Origin: Bacillus shivajii
Lineage (GTDB): Bacteria > Bacillota > Bacilli > Bacillales > Salisediminibacteriaceae
Length of the DNA: 64,000 nucleotides
Direction: 5' to 3'
NCBI RefSeq assembly: GCF_020519665.1
Contig: NZ_CP084703.1
Location: 3,162,001-3,226,000 of the forward strand
The notes beneath the pieces were generated by a model. The model made no database searches and had not been told where the DNA came from. It saw only the letters and a list, made by a program, of their open reading frames with translations. The stretch's first letter is position 1. Each line of letters starts with the position of its first letter. Below, piece after piece: positions 55,243 to 64,000 of the stretch. Both the position numbers and the translations under genes were made by a program.

Positions 55243-55372
55243 TCATTTTCACCTCTTAAAATCTAGCTTGATGTTTTTAATATGTGTTAAAAATACCACT
55301 TTCATTTATTAAAAACAATAGAGATCAGACCTCAAACAAAAAGGCTTTCTCATCTTAGAGAAAGCTCATTCC

Positions 55373-56350
55373 TTATTTTATAACAATGGTACCGTTTACA
55401 TCCGTAAACTCACCGATTTTATGAAATTTTTCGTAACGTTCATTTACTAACTGTTCTTTGTCTTTATTTTGTAGCTCACTAAGGGCTTCTGTTAATATAT
55501 TCCTAATCTCTTCAGCTTGTGTGTCGACGTCTCGGTGTGCACCTCCCCTTACTTCAGGTACGATTCCGTCGATTAAGTTCAACTCTTTTAGTTCAGGGGC
55601 TGTAATTTTCATACTTTCAGCCGCTTTTTTTGCTAAAGAAGCATCCTTCCATAAAATCGATGCAGCACCTTCAGGAGTGATAACAGAATATGTTGAATTT
55701 TCGAGCATGTAGATGCGATCACCTACTCCTAACGCTAATGCTCCACCACTTCCACCTTCACCGATGACAACACAAATAACAGGAACCCTTAAAGCTGCCA
55801 TTTCAATTAAATTTCTAGCAATGGCTTCACTTTGTCCCCGCTCTTCAGCAGCTTTACCAGGAAACGCTCCTTTTGTATCGATAAAGCATATGACCGGACG
55901 TTGAAACTTATCTGCTTGTTTCATCAACCTTAATGCTTTACGGTATCCCTCAGGATGTGGCATACCAAAGTTGCGACGAATATTTTCTTTCGTATCCTTT
56001 CCACGCTGGTGCCCAATTATTGTGATCGGCTTTCCATCAAACTTTGCAATTCCTCCAACAATCGCTTCATCATCACCGTGAGAACGATCTCCGTGAAATT
56101 CTAAAAAATCTGTAAATAGTCGTTGAATATAATCTAGTGTTGTTGGACGTTGGCTATGACGAGCAATTTGTACACGTTCCCATGGGTTTAAGTTTCCATA
56201 GATATCACTTTCCAGCTGTTCTAACCTTTTTTCGAGCTTATCGATTTCACCGGACAAGTCGATTTCTTTTTCCGCTGTAAATGACTTTAGTTCACTAATT
56301 TTATTTTTTAATTCTACGATTGGTTTTTCAAATGGAAGCTGTTCAGCCAT
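55373..56350 (-). CDS. accA: acetyl-CoA carboxylase carboxyltransferase, alpha subunit
   Basis: This 325-aa subunit has [20 protein letters not shown] at the start, [20 protein letters not shown], the oxyanion region [20 protein letters not shown] and [13 protein letters not shown]. With AccD it transfers the carboxyl group from biotin to acetyl-CoA. ATG 56350 has AAGGAGGGG 7 nt upstream and overlaps the accD stop by one base (TGATG). Confidence 0.96.
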   Translation of the reverse strand: MAEQLPFEKPIVELKNKISELKSFTAEKEIDLSGEIDKLEKRLEQLESDIYGNLNPWERVQIARHSQRPTTLDYIQRLFTDFLEFHGDRSHGDDEAIVGGIAKFDGKPITIIGHQRGKDTKENIRRNFGMPHPEGYRKALRLMKQADKFQRPVICFIDTKGAFPGKAAEERGQSEAIARNLIEMAALRVPVICVVIGEGGSGGALALGVGDRIYMLENSTYSVITPEGAASILWKDASLAKKAAESMKITAPELKELNLIDGIVPEVRGGAHRDVDTQAEEIRNILTEALSELQNKDKEQLVNERYEKFHKIGEFTDVNGTIVIK

Positions 56351-57222
56351 CAATATTCCCCTCCTTTTCCTATATGATCTGGTGAATGAATATCTAATAT
56401 AGTCCTAAGTGTTGATTTCATTTCATGACGTGGTACTACCTGATCAAGTTGTCCGTGCTTTAATAGAAATTCGGCTGTTTGGAAGTCATCAGGTAACTTT
56501 TCTCTTACAGTTTGTTCTATAACACGTCTACCTGCAAATCCAATTAATGCATTCGGTTCTGCTAAATTAATGTCTCCTAACGACGCAAAACTAGCAGAAA
56601 CACCACCTGTTGTTGGGTGAGTCATAATACTAATAAACAACAAACCATTTTCACGCAGACGGTTTAATGCTGTACTTGTTTTTGCCATTTGCATTAAGCT
56701 TAAAACACCTTCTTGCATCCTCGCTCCACCAGAAGCTGCAAACATAATGAACGGCTTGTCTTCTTCAATCGCACGTTCTACTGCTCTTGCAATCTTTTCT
56801 CCAACAACCGAGCCCATACTTGCCATTCTAAATCTTGGGTCCATTACTCCAATAACCGTTTCATGACCATCTATCGTCCCACATCCAGTAACAACTGCTT
56901 CATTCAAACCTGTTTTCTCTCGGTCTAGTTTGGATTTTTCTAGGTAAGAAGGAAAGTTCAGTGGGTCTTTAGCAATTAAGTGGTCATCAAATTCTTGAAA
57001 ACTACCTTCATCTAACGTCATTTCAATACGGTCATATGCTGTTAAACGGTGATGATGACCGCAACTCTCACATACGAATAAATTCTTTCTCAATTCCTTT
57101 GTATACATAATTGATTTACATTCAGGACACTTTGTCATCAACCCTTCAGGTACATCCATCTTTGCTTGTTCAGAAGGAATTGTTGCATACTTTTTTTTCT
57201 TTGAAAATAAATCTCTTAACAC
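56350..57222 (-). CDS. accD: acetyl-CoA carboxylase carboxyltransferase, beta subunit
   Basis: This 290-aa subunit has the zinc ribbon [16 protein letters not shown] ending [10 protein letters not shown], and the crotonase-like core with [19 protein letters not shown] and [14 protein letters not shown]. It is the partner of AccA in malonyl-CoA formation. The start is GTG after AGAGGTG. It is transcribed before accA, and translation is coupled. Confidence 0.96.
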   Translation of the reverse strand: MLRDLFSKKKKYATIPSEQAKMDVPEGLMTKCPECKSIMYTKELRKNLFVCESCGHHHRLTAYDRIEMTLDEGSFQEFDDHLIAKDPLNFPSYLEKSKLDREKTGLNEAVVTGCGTIDGHETVIGVMDPRFRMASMGSVVGEKIARAVERAIEEDKPFIMFAASGGARMQEGVLSLMQMAKTSTALNRLRENGLLFISIMTHPTTGGVSASFASLGDINLAEPNALIGFAGRRVIEQTVREKLPDDFQTAEFLLKHGQLDQVVPRHEMKSTLRTILDIHSPDHIGKGGEY

Positions 57223-57395
57223 GTTTTCACCTCTTTATAAGAGTAATAATTGCTATTCCTATACTAAAATTGTAGACAAAACAAATAATCTCAATCAACT
57301 TTTGTTCATTTACATTCAGAAAATTTCTTTCATCATACACCTTTCTAAGCCATTTTTCAAAGCTACTATTAGAATCTGGTACTAAAGTTTTTCGA

Positions 57396-58058
57396 TTAAA
57401 AACGACTGTTTTCCAAATGTTTACGTAAGGAATCAACAGCTTCTCTTTCGTTCTTATTTAAAATGGCTTGATAAATCGCTTCATGTTCTTCGATTGAATG
57501 ACCAGTCCTACCCTCTCGAGACAAGGATTCTCGCAAAGCAATTTTGCTATATTCTACTAACGGGCGCCAAATGTTTAGCATTAATCTATTTTGGCTCGAC
57601 TGGACTAGTGTTTTATGAAATAAATAATCTTCTTCAACAGGGAGCTCACCATCTCCCCAACGTTGTTTTGATTGGGCTATTAATTCTTCCATTTTTTTTA
57701 ACTGAACATCTGAAGCTCGCTGACATGCTATGCGTGCAGCTTCAATTTCAATAATTCTTCTTGTTTCTGTTACATCATGTCTAGCTCGTTGATCTTTCAA
57801 GAAAAAACTCGCTAACACTTCAGCTAATCGGTGTCCACCCGATTGCTGAATAAACGTCCCTTCTCCCTTACGAGTTTCAATTAAATCGAGAAGTTCTAAA
57901 GCCCGAAGCGCTTCACGGACAGATGAACGACCAACCTGCAATCGATCTGCCAACTCTCGCTCGGATGGTAGTTTGTCACCCGGCAATAATTGATCCTCAT
58001 AGATAATCCGATCAATCTCTTTTAAAATATTTAGATATACCTTTTGATTTTCACTCAT
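57396..58058 (-). CDS. FadR/GntR family transcriptional regulator
   Basis: This regulator of about 220 aa has an N-terminal winged helix-turn-helix (LPSERELADRLQVGRSSVRE, then ALRALELLDLIETRKGEGTF) and a C-terminal FCD ligand-binding domain (residues 90-210, with DVTETRRIIEIEAARIACQR and HKTLVQSSQNRLMLNIWRP). It sits between the malic enzyme and accD and may sense an organic acid and control one of them; this is inference from position. The start is unclear: ATG 58058 fits the family but its GGGAGG is 14 nt away, and ATG 58088 has only AAAGAAG. Confidence 0.8.
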   Translation of the reverse strand: MSENQKVYLNILKEIDRIIYEDQLLPGDKLPSERELADRLQVGRSSVREALRALELLDLIETRKGEGTFIQQSGGHRLAEVLASFFLKDQRARHDVTETRRIIEIEAARIACQRASDVQLKKMEELIAQSKQRWGDGELPVEEDYLFHKTLVQSSQNRLMLNIWRPLVEYSKIALRESLSREGRTGHSIEEHEAIYQAILNKNEREAVDSLRKHLENSRF

Positions 58059-58124
58059 TAAAAAAGTCGTTGCCTCCCTGTTGTTCATTGTTTCTTCTTT
58101 AATAAAGAAGGCTGACGTTATAAA

Positions 58125-58169
58125 GAAAAAAGTTCAGAGTCCGTTGACTTCACTTCATCCTCTGAACTT
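58125..58169 (-). terminator. malic enzyme terminator
   Basis: AAGTTCAGAG and CTCTGAACTT form the stem, with TTTTTT on the minus strand, just after the stop of the malic enzyme gene. Confidence 0.85.
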
Positions 58170-58176
58170 AATCATT

Positions 58177-59415
58177 TTAATCTTCTTCGATCATCGTCAA
58201 TTGTTTGGTACGCTGTTCAACCTCATCTGGGTCGACTTTTCTTCTTGCAACCCCAGTATCCATTGCAGCTTTAGCTACACTTTTCGCAACAGCTGGAGCA
58301 ATTCTTGGATCAAATGGCCCTGGAATTACATAATCTCCATTGACTTCATCATCACCGACTAAATTTGCAATAGCTTTTACAGCAGCAACTTTCATTTCTT
58401 CATTAATGTGAGTCGCATATACATCTAGAGCACCTCTAAATATCCCTGGGAAAGCAAGAACATTATTTACTTGGTTAGGGAAGTCAGAACGTCCAGTTCC
58501 AATGACACTAGCTCCTGCATCCTTCGCATCTTCTGGCATAATTTCTGGTACTGGATTAGCCATAGCAAAAATAATTGGGTCTGGATTCATGCTTTCAACC
58601 ATTTCTTTCGTAAGGGCCCCTTCTACTGAAACCCCGATGAAAACATCTGTTCCTTTCACTACTTCTTCGAGTGTACCTTCAACTTTATCTTTATTTGATA
58701 CTTTTGCAAGTTCGTCTTTCAAATCATTCATGCCATATGAACGTCCTTCAAAAATTGCTCCCTTTGAATCACAAAGAATAAATTCCTTACATCCCATACT
58801 CATGAGTAACTTCATAATGGCAATGCCAGCCGCTCCTGCACCATTGATTACAACTTTAATTTCTTGCATAGACTTGCCTGTAATCTTTAGTGCATTAAGT
58901 AAACCTGCAGCTGTAACAATTGCTGTTCCGTGCTGATCATCATGAAATACAGGAATGTTCATTTCTTTTTTTAGACGTTCCTCAATTTCAAAGCACTTTG
59001 GAGCTGCAATATCCTCTAGATTTATTCCGCCAAATGTAGGTTCCATTAATTTTACAGTTTCAACAATTTGATCAACATCGTTTGTATTTAGGCAAATCGG
59101 AAAAGCGTCCACTCCAGCAAACGACTTAAATAAAACAGCTTTTCCTTCCATTACAGGCATTGCAGCTTCAGGTCCGATATTTCCAAGACCTAATACAGCT
59201 GTTCCATCAGAAACAACACCGACCATGTTTCCTTTTACTGTATAGTCATAGACTGATTGTGGATCTTCAAATATCTCTTTACAAGGCTCTGCTACACCTG
59301 GTGAATAAGCTAACGACAAATCATTTGCATTACGTACAGGTACTTTTGCTCTTGTCTCCAATTTCCCTTTCTTAATTCTATGCATATGTAATGCTTCTTC
59401 TCGTAGTGTCGCCAA
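58177..59415 (-). CDS. ytsJ: malic enzyme, YtsJ-like
   Basis: This 412-aa enzyme decarboxylates malate to pyruvate. It has [20 protein letters not shown], the catalytic Tyr in [13 protein letters not shown], Lys/Asp in [20 protein letters not shown], metal ligands in [15 protein letters not shown] and FHDDQHGTA, and the Rossmann block [16 protein letters not shown] at 59415 is chosen: it gives the family N-terminus and has AAGGGAG about 9 nt upstream, whereas GTG at 59424 touches the Shine-Dalgarno. B. subtilis YtsJ prefers NADP; cofactor preference is inferred here. Confidence 0.92.
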   Translation of the reverse strand: MATLREEALHMHRIKKGKLETRAKVPVRNANDLSLAYSPGVAEPCKEIFEDPQSVYDYTVKGNMVGVVSDGTAVLGLGNIGPEAAMPVMEGKAVLFKSFAGVDAFPICLNTNDVDQIVETVKLMEPTFGGINLEDIAAPKCFEIEERLKKEMNIPVFHDDQHGTAIVTAAGLLNALKITGKSMQEIKVVINGAGAAGIAIMKLLMSMGCKEFILCDSKGAIFEGRSYGMNDLKDELAKVSNKDKVEGTLEEVVKGTDVFIGVSVEGALTKEMVESMNPDPIIFAMANPVPEIMPEDAKDAGASVIGTGRSDFPNQVNNVLAFPGIFRGALDVYATHINEEMKVAAVKAIANLVGDDEVNGDYVIPGPFDPRIAPAVAKSVAKAAMDTGVARRKVDPDEVEQRTKQLTMIEED

Positions 59416-59498
59416 ACTCCCCACTCTCCCTTTTTTAAACGTAATTAAGTGGTCTGACCACCCATTGCATTAATTATTATAACAAAATATTGTCCAAG

Positions 59499-62400
59499 TT
59501 ACATCCTTTGTCCTTTTAAAATCGCATTTTTTTGACCTAACAATGCTCTTAAACGATTTAGTAAGCTTTCATCCCCAGATACATCCCACATTTCTGAGAG
59601 ATGAATAACCTTTTCTGTTCGTTCATAAAATAGGACGACACTGACATCTCCAGGGTCATCTTGTAGTATACGTTTTAGCTTGTTTAAGTATCCTTCTTGC
59701 TCATGTTTTGGTGAAATTTTCACATAAAGAATTGGTTTCTTTTTCTTTTCTTGCTTTCGCTTTAACTCATTTAAAGTAATACACTTCTCCATGATGACTT
59801 GCTTTTCCCCACGGTGCTCTTGTAACTTCCCTTCCACAAATAATAGCTCACCTTTGTTTAATTTTGTTCGATAAGATTCATAAGCTTCTGGAAATACTGT
59901 GACATCAATTTCTCCTAATTCATCTGATATCGTTAGAAATGCCATTTGCTGCTTTTTCTTCGTTTGAATAACCCGTTCTGATTCAACCAACCCGGCAATT
60001 CGAACTCTTTTATGATCTTCATACTGTTTAATTTGTAAAATATTTCTTCGATCATATGGTTGTACAACAAATAAATGTGCTTCAACTGGATGTCCTGAAG
60101 CATAGAAACCGAGGGCTTGTTTCTCAAAATTAAGCTTATCTTCCTCTTTTAGTGGTGGTACATCAATATATGTCAACGGTTGTTCTTCTTCAAAAAATAA
60201 AGCTACTTGTTTTCCACTTTCTTTTTCTCGCTGCTTTTCACCATATTCGATAGCACTATCTACTGTCGCTAACATTTTTGCGCGGTCTACTCCAAAGTCA
60301 TCAAGTGTTCCAGAGACAATAAATGCTTCAAGAGCGCGTTTAGGTAATACTTTTGGGGGAATATGATGACATAAGTCATATAAGCTTTCTAAAGAATGCT
60401 GTTTTCTTGCTTGAATAATCGCATGAACCGACTGCATGCCAACATTTTTTATCGCAGCCAGACCAATCCAAATAACACCGTCTTTCACAGTAAACTGGGC
60501 TTCACTTCGTTTCAGCGACGGGCCTTTCACCTTAATCCCTTGTTTACGCGCTTGTGCAACATATTCTCCTAACTTCTCGTGGTGGTGAATCACTGTTCCC
60601 ATCAGTGCGCTCATAAATTCTAACGGATAATTTGCCTTCAAATAAGCAAGTTGATATGCAATTACACTGTAGGCAACTGCATGACTTCGGTTAAACCCAT
60701 AATTTGCAAAGCGGACAATTGTGTCATACATGTCGTTTGCTTCATTTTCTGAATAACCTTTACTTAAAGAGCCACTAACAAATTGTTCACGACCTTCAAT
60801 TAGATCCTCATGCTTCTTCTTCCCAACTGCTCGCCGTAAAATATCTGCCTCTCCTAAAGAGTAACCTGCCATTTTGGATGCAATTTGCATAATTTGTTCT
60901 TGGTAAATCAGAACACCATAAGTCGGCTTCAAGATTTCTTCTAGATCAGGGTGCGGGTAAATAACACGTTCTTGGCCGTGTTTTCTTTTAATATAAATAG
61001 GGATATTATCCATTGGACCGGGACGGTACAACGCATTAACGGCAACAATATCTTCAAATTCAGTCGGGCGCAAACGTCTTAAGACGCTTTTCATCCCGGA
61101 AGATTCTAATTGAAAAATCCCGCTTGTTTCTCCCTTCCCTAACAAATGAAAGGTAGTTTCATCGTTAAAAGGGATGTCTTCTATTTTTATTACTTTCCCT
61201 CTATTCTTAGAGATCAGCTCCGTAATACGCTCGATAAAACTTAAGTTTCTAAGTCCTAAAAAGTCCATTTTCAATAAACCAAGGTCCTCTAAATCTCCCA
61301 TCGGAAATTGCGTTAAATACATATCCTCATGCCCTACTTGAAGAGGAACAACATCGGTTAATGGCGCTTGACTCATGACCACACCTGCAGCATGGATCGA
61401 TGTATGTCTTGGTAAGCCTTCGATATCATGGGCAATTCGAAAGAGTTCCTTAACTTTCTCATCGCTCATTATTAATTCTTTTAATGAGTCAGATTCTGTT
61501 ACAGCTTCTTTCAAACGAATATTTGGCCTTGAAGGAATGAGCTTCGCAATACGATCAATGACCTTTAAGTCAATACCTAATACTCGTCCTGCGTCACGAA
61601 TCGCCGCTTTTGCTGCTAATGTTCCAAAGGTCACAATTTGCGCAACATGTTCTTTTCCATACTTTTTACTGACATAATGAATCACTTCATCTCTGCGATC
61701 ATCTTGGAAATCGATATCGATATCAGGCATCGATACCCTCTCTGGATTTAAAAAACGCTCAAATAAAAGCCCATATTTGATTGGGTCAACATTTGTAATC
61801 TTTAACACATAAGCAACGAGTGAACCAGCAGCTGAACCTCGTCCTGGCCCAGTGATAATATTATTCCGATGTGCATAGTTCATAAAATCTGCAACAATTA
61901 AAAAATAGTCGTCATATTGCATATTCGAGATCACATTTAGCTCATAATCAAGCCTTTCCCATATTTGTTCATTTTGGGATGCATAACGCTCCCTAATTCC
62001 TTTTTCACATAACTTCCTTAAGAACTCTTTTGAAGACATCCCTTCTTCTATTGGGTAATGCGGCAAGACAGGGTTCCCGAAGGAAAGCTTTACATCACAC
62101 CTATTTGCAATATTTACAGCTTCTTGTAAAGCATTTGGCCAAGCTTGAAATAACTCAGTCATTTCTTCTTTACTTTTTAAATAATAATGTTCTGATGAAT
62201 AGTGAACAGGTAATGTCTCTAACTGTTCTCCTAGCCTAATAGATTGGATCACGCGATGTGCATCAGTTTGCTCTTTTTTTGTAAAATGAACATGATTACT
62301 TGCTACCATTGGTATGGCGTGTTCTTTACACCATGACGATAAGGTTAAAAGCTTTTCCCGCTCTTCTTGCCGCCAATGGTTTTGAATTTCTACGAAGATG

Positions 62401-62894
62401 TGCTCAGCACTCGTCATTGTTTGAAGTGAGACAAGCAACTCTTGTGCTTTTCTTAGCTCATTCTCCATTACTAAATTTCCTACTTCGCCGTCTTCAAATG
62501 GCATAATGATAATAACGCCATTTTTATGTTCACTCAACTCGTCGAAAGTAATATGCGCGCCTTGCCTTGGTGATTTATTTTGAGCTAATGTTGTCAGCTT
62601 CAAAAGTGTTTTATAACCTTCGTTATTTTCAGCAAGCAGAACAATTCGAAATGCCACTTGCTCTGTTTCCCCTAAAGGAGTTCTTGAAAAGCCCAACTCC
62701 ACCCCTAAAATCGGCTTAACACCATATTTCTCACAAGACTTATAAAATTGAACAACTCCATACATTGCATCAACATCTGTAATCGCTAACGCTTTATATC
62801 CTAATGCAGCACTTTCTTTCACGAGTTCATCAATTTTTGCTGCACTACGTAGCAAACTATATTCACTATGCACATGTAAATGAACAAAATCCAT
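59499..62894 (-). CDS. dnaE: DNA polymerase III alpha subunit DnaE
   Basis: This 1131-aa C-family polymerase of the DnaE type works with PolC in lagging-strand initiation. It has the N-terminal PHP domain (FVHLHVHSEYSLLRSAAKID), the catalytic Asp pair in MPDIDIDFQDDRRDEV near residue 388, GRGSAAGSLVAYVLKI, the fingers region (YGFNRSHAVAYSVIAYQLAY), helix-hairpin-helix and a C-terminal OB-fold. ATG 62894 follows AGGGGGGG; the in-frame ATG at 62948 was rejected. It is read before ytsJ and divergent from ytrH, as in B. subtilis. Confidence 0.96.
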   Translation of the reverse strand: MDFVHLHVHSEYSLLRSAAKIDELVKESAALGYKALAITDVDAMYGVVQFYKSCEKYGVKPILGVELGFSRTPLGETEQVAFRIVLLAENNEGYKTLLKLTTLAQNKSPRQGAHITFDELSEHKNGVIIIMPFEDGEVGNLVMENELRKAQELLVSLQTMTSAEHIFVEIQNHWRQEEREKLLTLSSWCKEHAIPMVASNHVHFTKKEQTDAHRVIQSIRLGEQLETLPVHYSSEHYYLKSKEEMTELFQAWPNALQEAVNIANRCDVKLSFGNPVLPHYPIEEGMSSKEFLRKLCEKGIRERYASQNEQIWERLDYELNVISNMQYDDYFLIVADFMNYAHRNNIITGPGRGSAAGSLVAYVLKITNVDPIKYGLLFERFLNPERVSMPDIDIDFQDDRRDEVIHYVSKKYGKEHVAQIVTFGTLAAKAAIRDAGRVLGIDLKVIDRIAKLIPSRPNIRLKEAVTESDSLKELIMSDEKVKELFRIAHDIEGLPRHTSIHAAGVVMSQAPLTDVVPLQVGHEDMYLTQFPMGDLEDLGLLKMDFLGLRNLSFIERITELISKNRGKVIKIEDIPFNDETTFHLLGKGETSGIFQLESSGMKSVLRRLRPTEFEDIVAVNALYRPGPMDNIPIYIKRKHGQERVIYPHPDLEEILKPTYGVLIYQEQIMQIASKMAGYSLGEADILRRAVGKKKHEDLIEGREQFVSGSLSKGYSENEANDMYDTIVRFANYGFNRSHAVAYSVIAYQLAYLKANYPLEFMSALMGTVIHHHEKLGEYVAQARKQGIKVKGPSLKRSEAQFTVKDGVIWIGLAAIKNVGMQSVHAIIQARKQHSLESLYDLCHHIPPKVLPKRALEAFIVSGTLDDFGVDRAKMLATVDSAIEYGEKQREKESGKQVALFFEEEQPLTYIDVPPLKEEDKLNFEKQALGFYASGHPVEAHLFVVQPYDRRNILQIKQYEDHKRVRIAGLVESERVIQTKKKQQMAFLTISDELGEIDVTVFPEAYESYRTKLNKGELLFVEGKLQEHRGEKQVIMEKCITLNELKRKQEKKKKPILYVKISPKHEQEGYLNKLKRILQDDPGDVSVVLFYERTEKVIHLSEMWDVSGDESLLNRLRALLGQKNAILKGQRM

Positions 62895-62962
62895 TGTTTC
62901 CCCCCCTAACTTGGAAAACTTTATCTTCTTATATTGTAACGCAAACATCTGTTCTTTTCACT

Positions 62963-63086
62963 TGAATCAATTTCATAATTAAGTTTTTTTCGCAATGAAA
63001 CGAATGATATTATAAATTTTTTCATTAAATGTACGTTTTATTTGGAAGTGAACGTTAAAATTGGTTCACTTATGAAAAAAATAGTT
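62963..63086 (+). repeat. shrunken relative of the MITE-like element (E4)
   Basis: TGAATCAATTTCATAA at 62963-62978 is followed by 80 bp matching the left arm of E1 and E3 (GCAATGAAACGAATGATATT, then TTCATTAAATGTACGTTTTA). The left arm then joins directly to GGAAGTGAACGTTAAAA, which resembles the inner start of the right arm (GAAGTGAACGTAACAAAA). A partial right end, CTTATGAAA, lies near 63069. It looks like a deletion product of the full element. Confidence 0.45.
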
Positions 63087-63156
63087 TCACACATTGAAAG
63101 CATATATTCCTACTGTTGTCCATAAAAATGTACAAAGGTGTAAAAAAAGCGCAAGG

Positions 63157-63258
63157 CGCCCGCCTGGAGTCTTGCCCGCGGCAAAGAAGACACCGTGAAT
63201 GCAAGCGAAGTGAAGCATGAACGGATGTCGCACATGTGCCTAGGGGTGCAAACGAGTG
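63157..63258 (-). repeat. dispersed repeat family C, second long copy
   Basis: On the minus strand this contains CTCGTTTGCACCCCTAGGCA, CATGTGCGACATCCGTTCAT and CACGGTGTCTTCTTTGCCGC. It matches 41408-41495 over about 85 bp. The rest of the ytrH upstream region holds a single CCTGCGACGAGTATTCGCAG hairpin at 63379-63400. Confidence 0.6.
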
Positions 63259-63474
63259 TACTTTAATGAATTTGACACTAGTTTTTAACAAACCCATCTT
63301 TTAAAGAAAAACGCAGGTGTCGCCACCTACCAATCACAGATTCAATTTTTTACTAACAAGCAACACTCTTCACCTGCGACGAGTATTCGCAGGAACAATT
63401 TTTTTAGAAAAGAGCCATTTAGAAATAATTAGTTATCATTGATTTTTTTACCTATAAAAGAAAGGGGAAGTTTT

Positions 63475-63810
63475 ATGATAGATAAAGATTTTATCGCAAC
63501 TTTAGTCATCGATTATTTTGTCGCGTTCGGCGTCATAATCGGAGGAACAATCGTTGGAGGGATCGGTGCATACTTGATTGGAAAGCCCCCCCTTTCAGTG
63601 ATGTATGACCTTGCATCAAGTTTAAAAATATGGGCTCTCGTCGCTGCTATAGGTGGAACCTTTGATGCCATTTCCACACTTGAGCGAGGAATTTTCGAAG
63701 GAACACATGCTGATATATTAAAAACATTATTAATGATTTTCGCCGCATTGACCGGAGCTCATACAGGCACAGTCATTATACAATGGATCACTCAGGAGGG
63801 GGTTTCATGA
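63475..63810 (+). CDS. ytrH: sporulation membrane protein YtrH
   Basis: This 111-aa protein has three membrane helices (about residues 8-34, 52-66 and 80-100). IDYFVAFGVIIGGTIVGGIG and SSLKIWALVAAIGGTFDAIS are the YtrH blocks. In B. subtilis ytrH and ytrI form a sigma-E operon needed for full sporulation. ATG 63475 follows AAGGGGAAG; an in-frame start at 63439 lies upstream of that site. It overlaps ytrI by 4 bp. Confidence 0.9.
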   Translation: MIDKDFIATLVIDYFVAFGVIIGGTIVGGIGAYLIGKPPLSVMYDLASSLKIWALVAAIGGTFDAISTLERGIFEGTHADILKTLLMIFAALTGAHTGTVIIQWITQEGVS

Positions 63811-64000
63811 GAATCCCTCCTTTTTATCATGAGCCAAGCTGGCAACGTTTTTTTGCTGGTATCATTCTCGGAATGCTAGTCGGATGGCTTTTCTTTCTTT
63901 ATCAATTCGGTAACGTACATGAAAAGCTTGTATTAAAAATCAATGACCAGCAAAAAGAAATTGACAGTCAAGCAAAAACGATCGATATTCTTCGGAAAGA
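63807..64000 (+). CDS. ytrI: sporulation membrane protein YtrI (5' part only)
   Basis: The gene is cut by the window edge. The visible 64 residues begin MRIPPFYHEPSWQRFFAGII, with a membrane helix at about residues 15-34 (FFAGIILGMLVGWLFFLYQF) and then a heptad-like coiled-coil start (KLVLKINDQQKEIDSQAKTI). This matches YtrI, the partner of YtrH. GGAGGGGG lies upstream, and the start overlaps the ytrH stop as ATGA. Confidence 0.85.
   Translation, partial: MRIPPFYHEPSWQRFFAGIILGMLVGWLFFLYQFGNVHEKLVLKINDQQKEIDSQAKTIDILRK

Noticed and set aside
57227-57436. 69-residue frame between accD and the FadR-type regulator
   Set aside because: It overlaps the 3' end of the regulator gene, lacks a convincing start site and resembles no known protein.

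Overview
This window looks like a chromosomal segment of an endospore-forming, low-GC Bacillaceae bacterium. The evidence is the set of sporulation genes (sspI, yunB, ytxC, ytaF, ytvI, ytrH, ytrI), the Bacillus-type replication genes dnaB/dnaI, dnaE and nrdR, strong AGGAGG ribosome-binding sites, and gene order close to the thrS-dnaE region of Bacillus subtilis. mqnC (futalosine route to menaquinone) is absent from B. subtilis but known from alkaliphilic relatives, so a lineage near Alkalihalobacillus or Anaerobacillus is plausible. The species cannot be fixed from the sequence alone.

Layout. 1-4300: sspI, an M42 peptidase, a dimeric dUTPase, ysdB and two small membrane proteins. 4365-8282: a TPP riboswitch with a terminator, then ykoF-ykoE-ykoD-ykoC, an ECF importer for thiamine or its pyrimidine precursor. 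8478-12909: non-homologous end-joining genes, ku followed by LigD split into ligase and polymerase proteins, with yunB in between. 12953-13924: TVP38-like and DUF1294 (ysdA) membrane proteins. 14199-19354: two tandem paralogous polar amino-acid ABC operons. 20154-21600: infC-rpmI-rplT behind an L20-type leader, with AUU as the infC start. 21699-23873: a PAS-PAS-GGDEF-EAL protein. 25356-27797: thrS under a T-box. 27925-34679: ytxC, mqnC, dnaI, dnaB, nrdR, an unknown cytosolic protein and speD. 35060-41230: gapB, coaE, ytaF, mutM, polA. 41987-44460: phoP-phoR. 45345-49433: a MaoC-like protein, then citZ-icd-mdh. 49803-59415: DUF441, ytvI, fxsA, pyk, pfkA, accA, accD, a FadR-type regulator and an NADP-type malic enzyme. 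59499-62894: dnaE. 63475-64000: ytrH and the start of ytrI.

Most genes are conserved housekeeping genes: pfkA/pyk (glycolysis), gapB (gluconeogenesis), the malic enzyme and citZ-icd-mdh (pyruvate/TCA node), accD-accA (fatty acid synthesis), and polA/mutM/dnaE/dnaI/dnaB (replication and repair).

The unusual material is in the intergenic regions. A 16-bp inverted repeat (TGAATCAATTTCATAA) brackets three non-coding blocks of about 500-660 bp at 2298-2806, 23924-24580 and 44679-45270, with a shrunken relative near 62963. The first and third blocks are homologous, in opposite orientation and about 42 kb apart. They look like a non-autonomous, MITE-like composite element. Other dispersed repeat families lie in the same gaps. 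The other main observation is that both paralogous ABC permease genes appear to start at an AUC codon placed 9 nt behind a perfect Shine-Dalgarno sequence. I see no CRISPR array, tRNA, rRNA or prophage.
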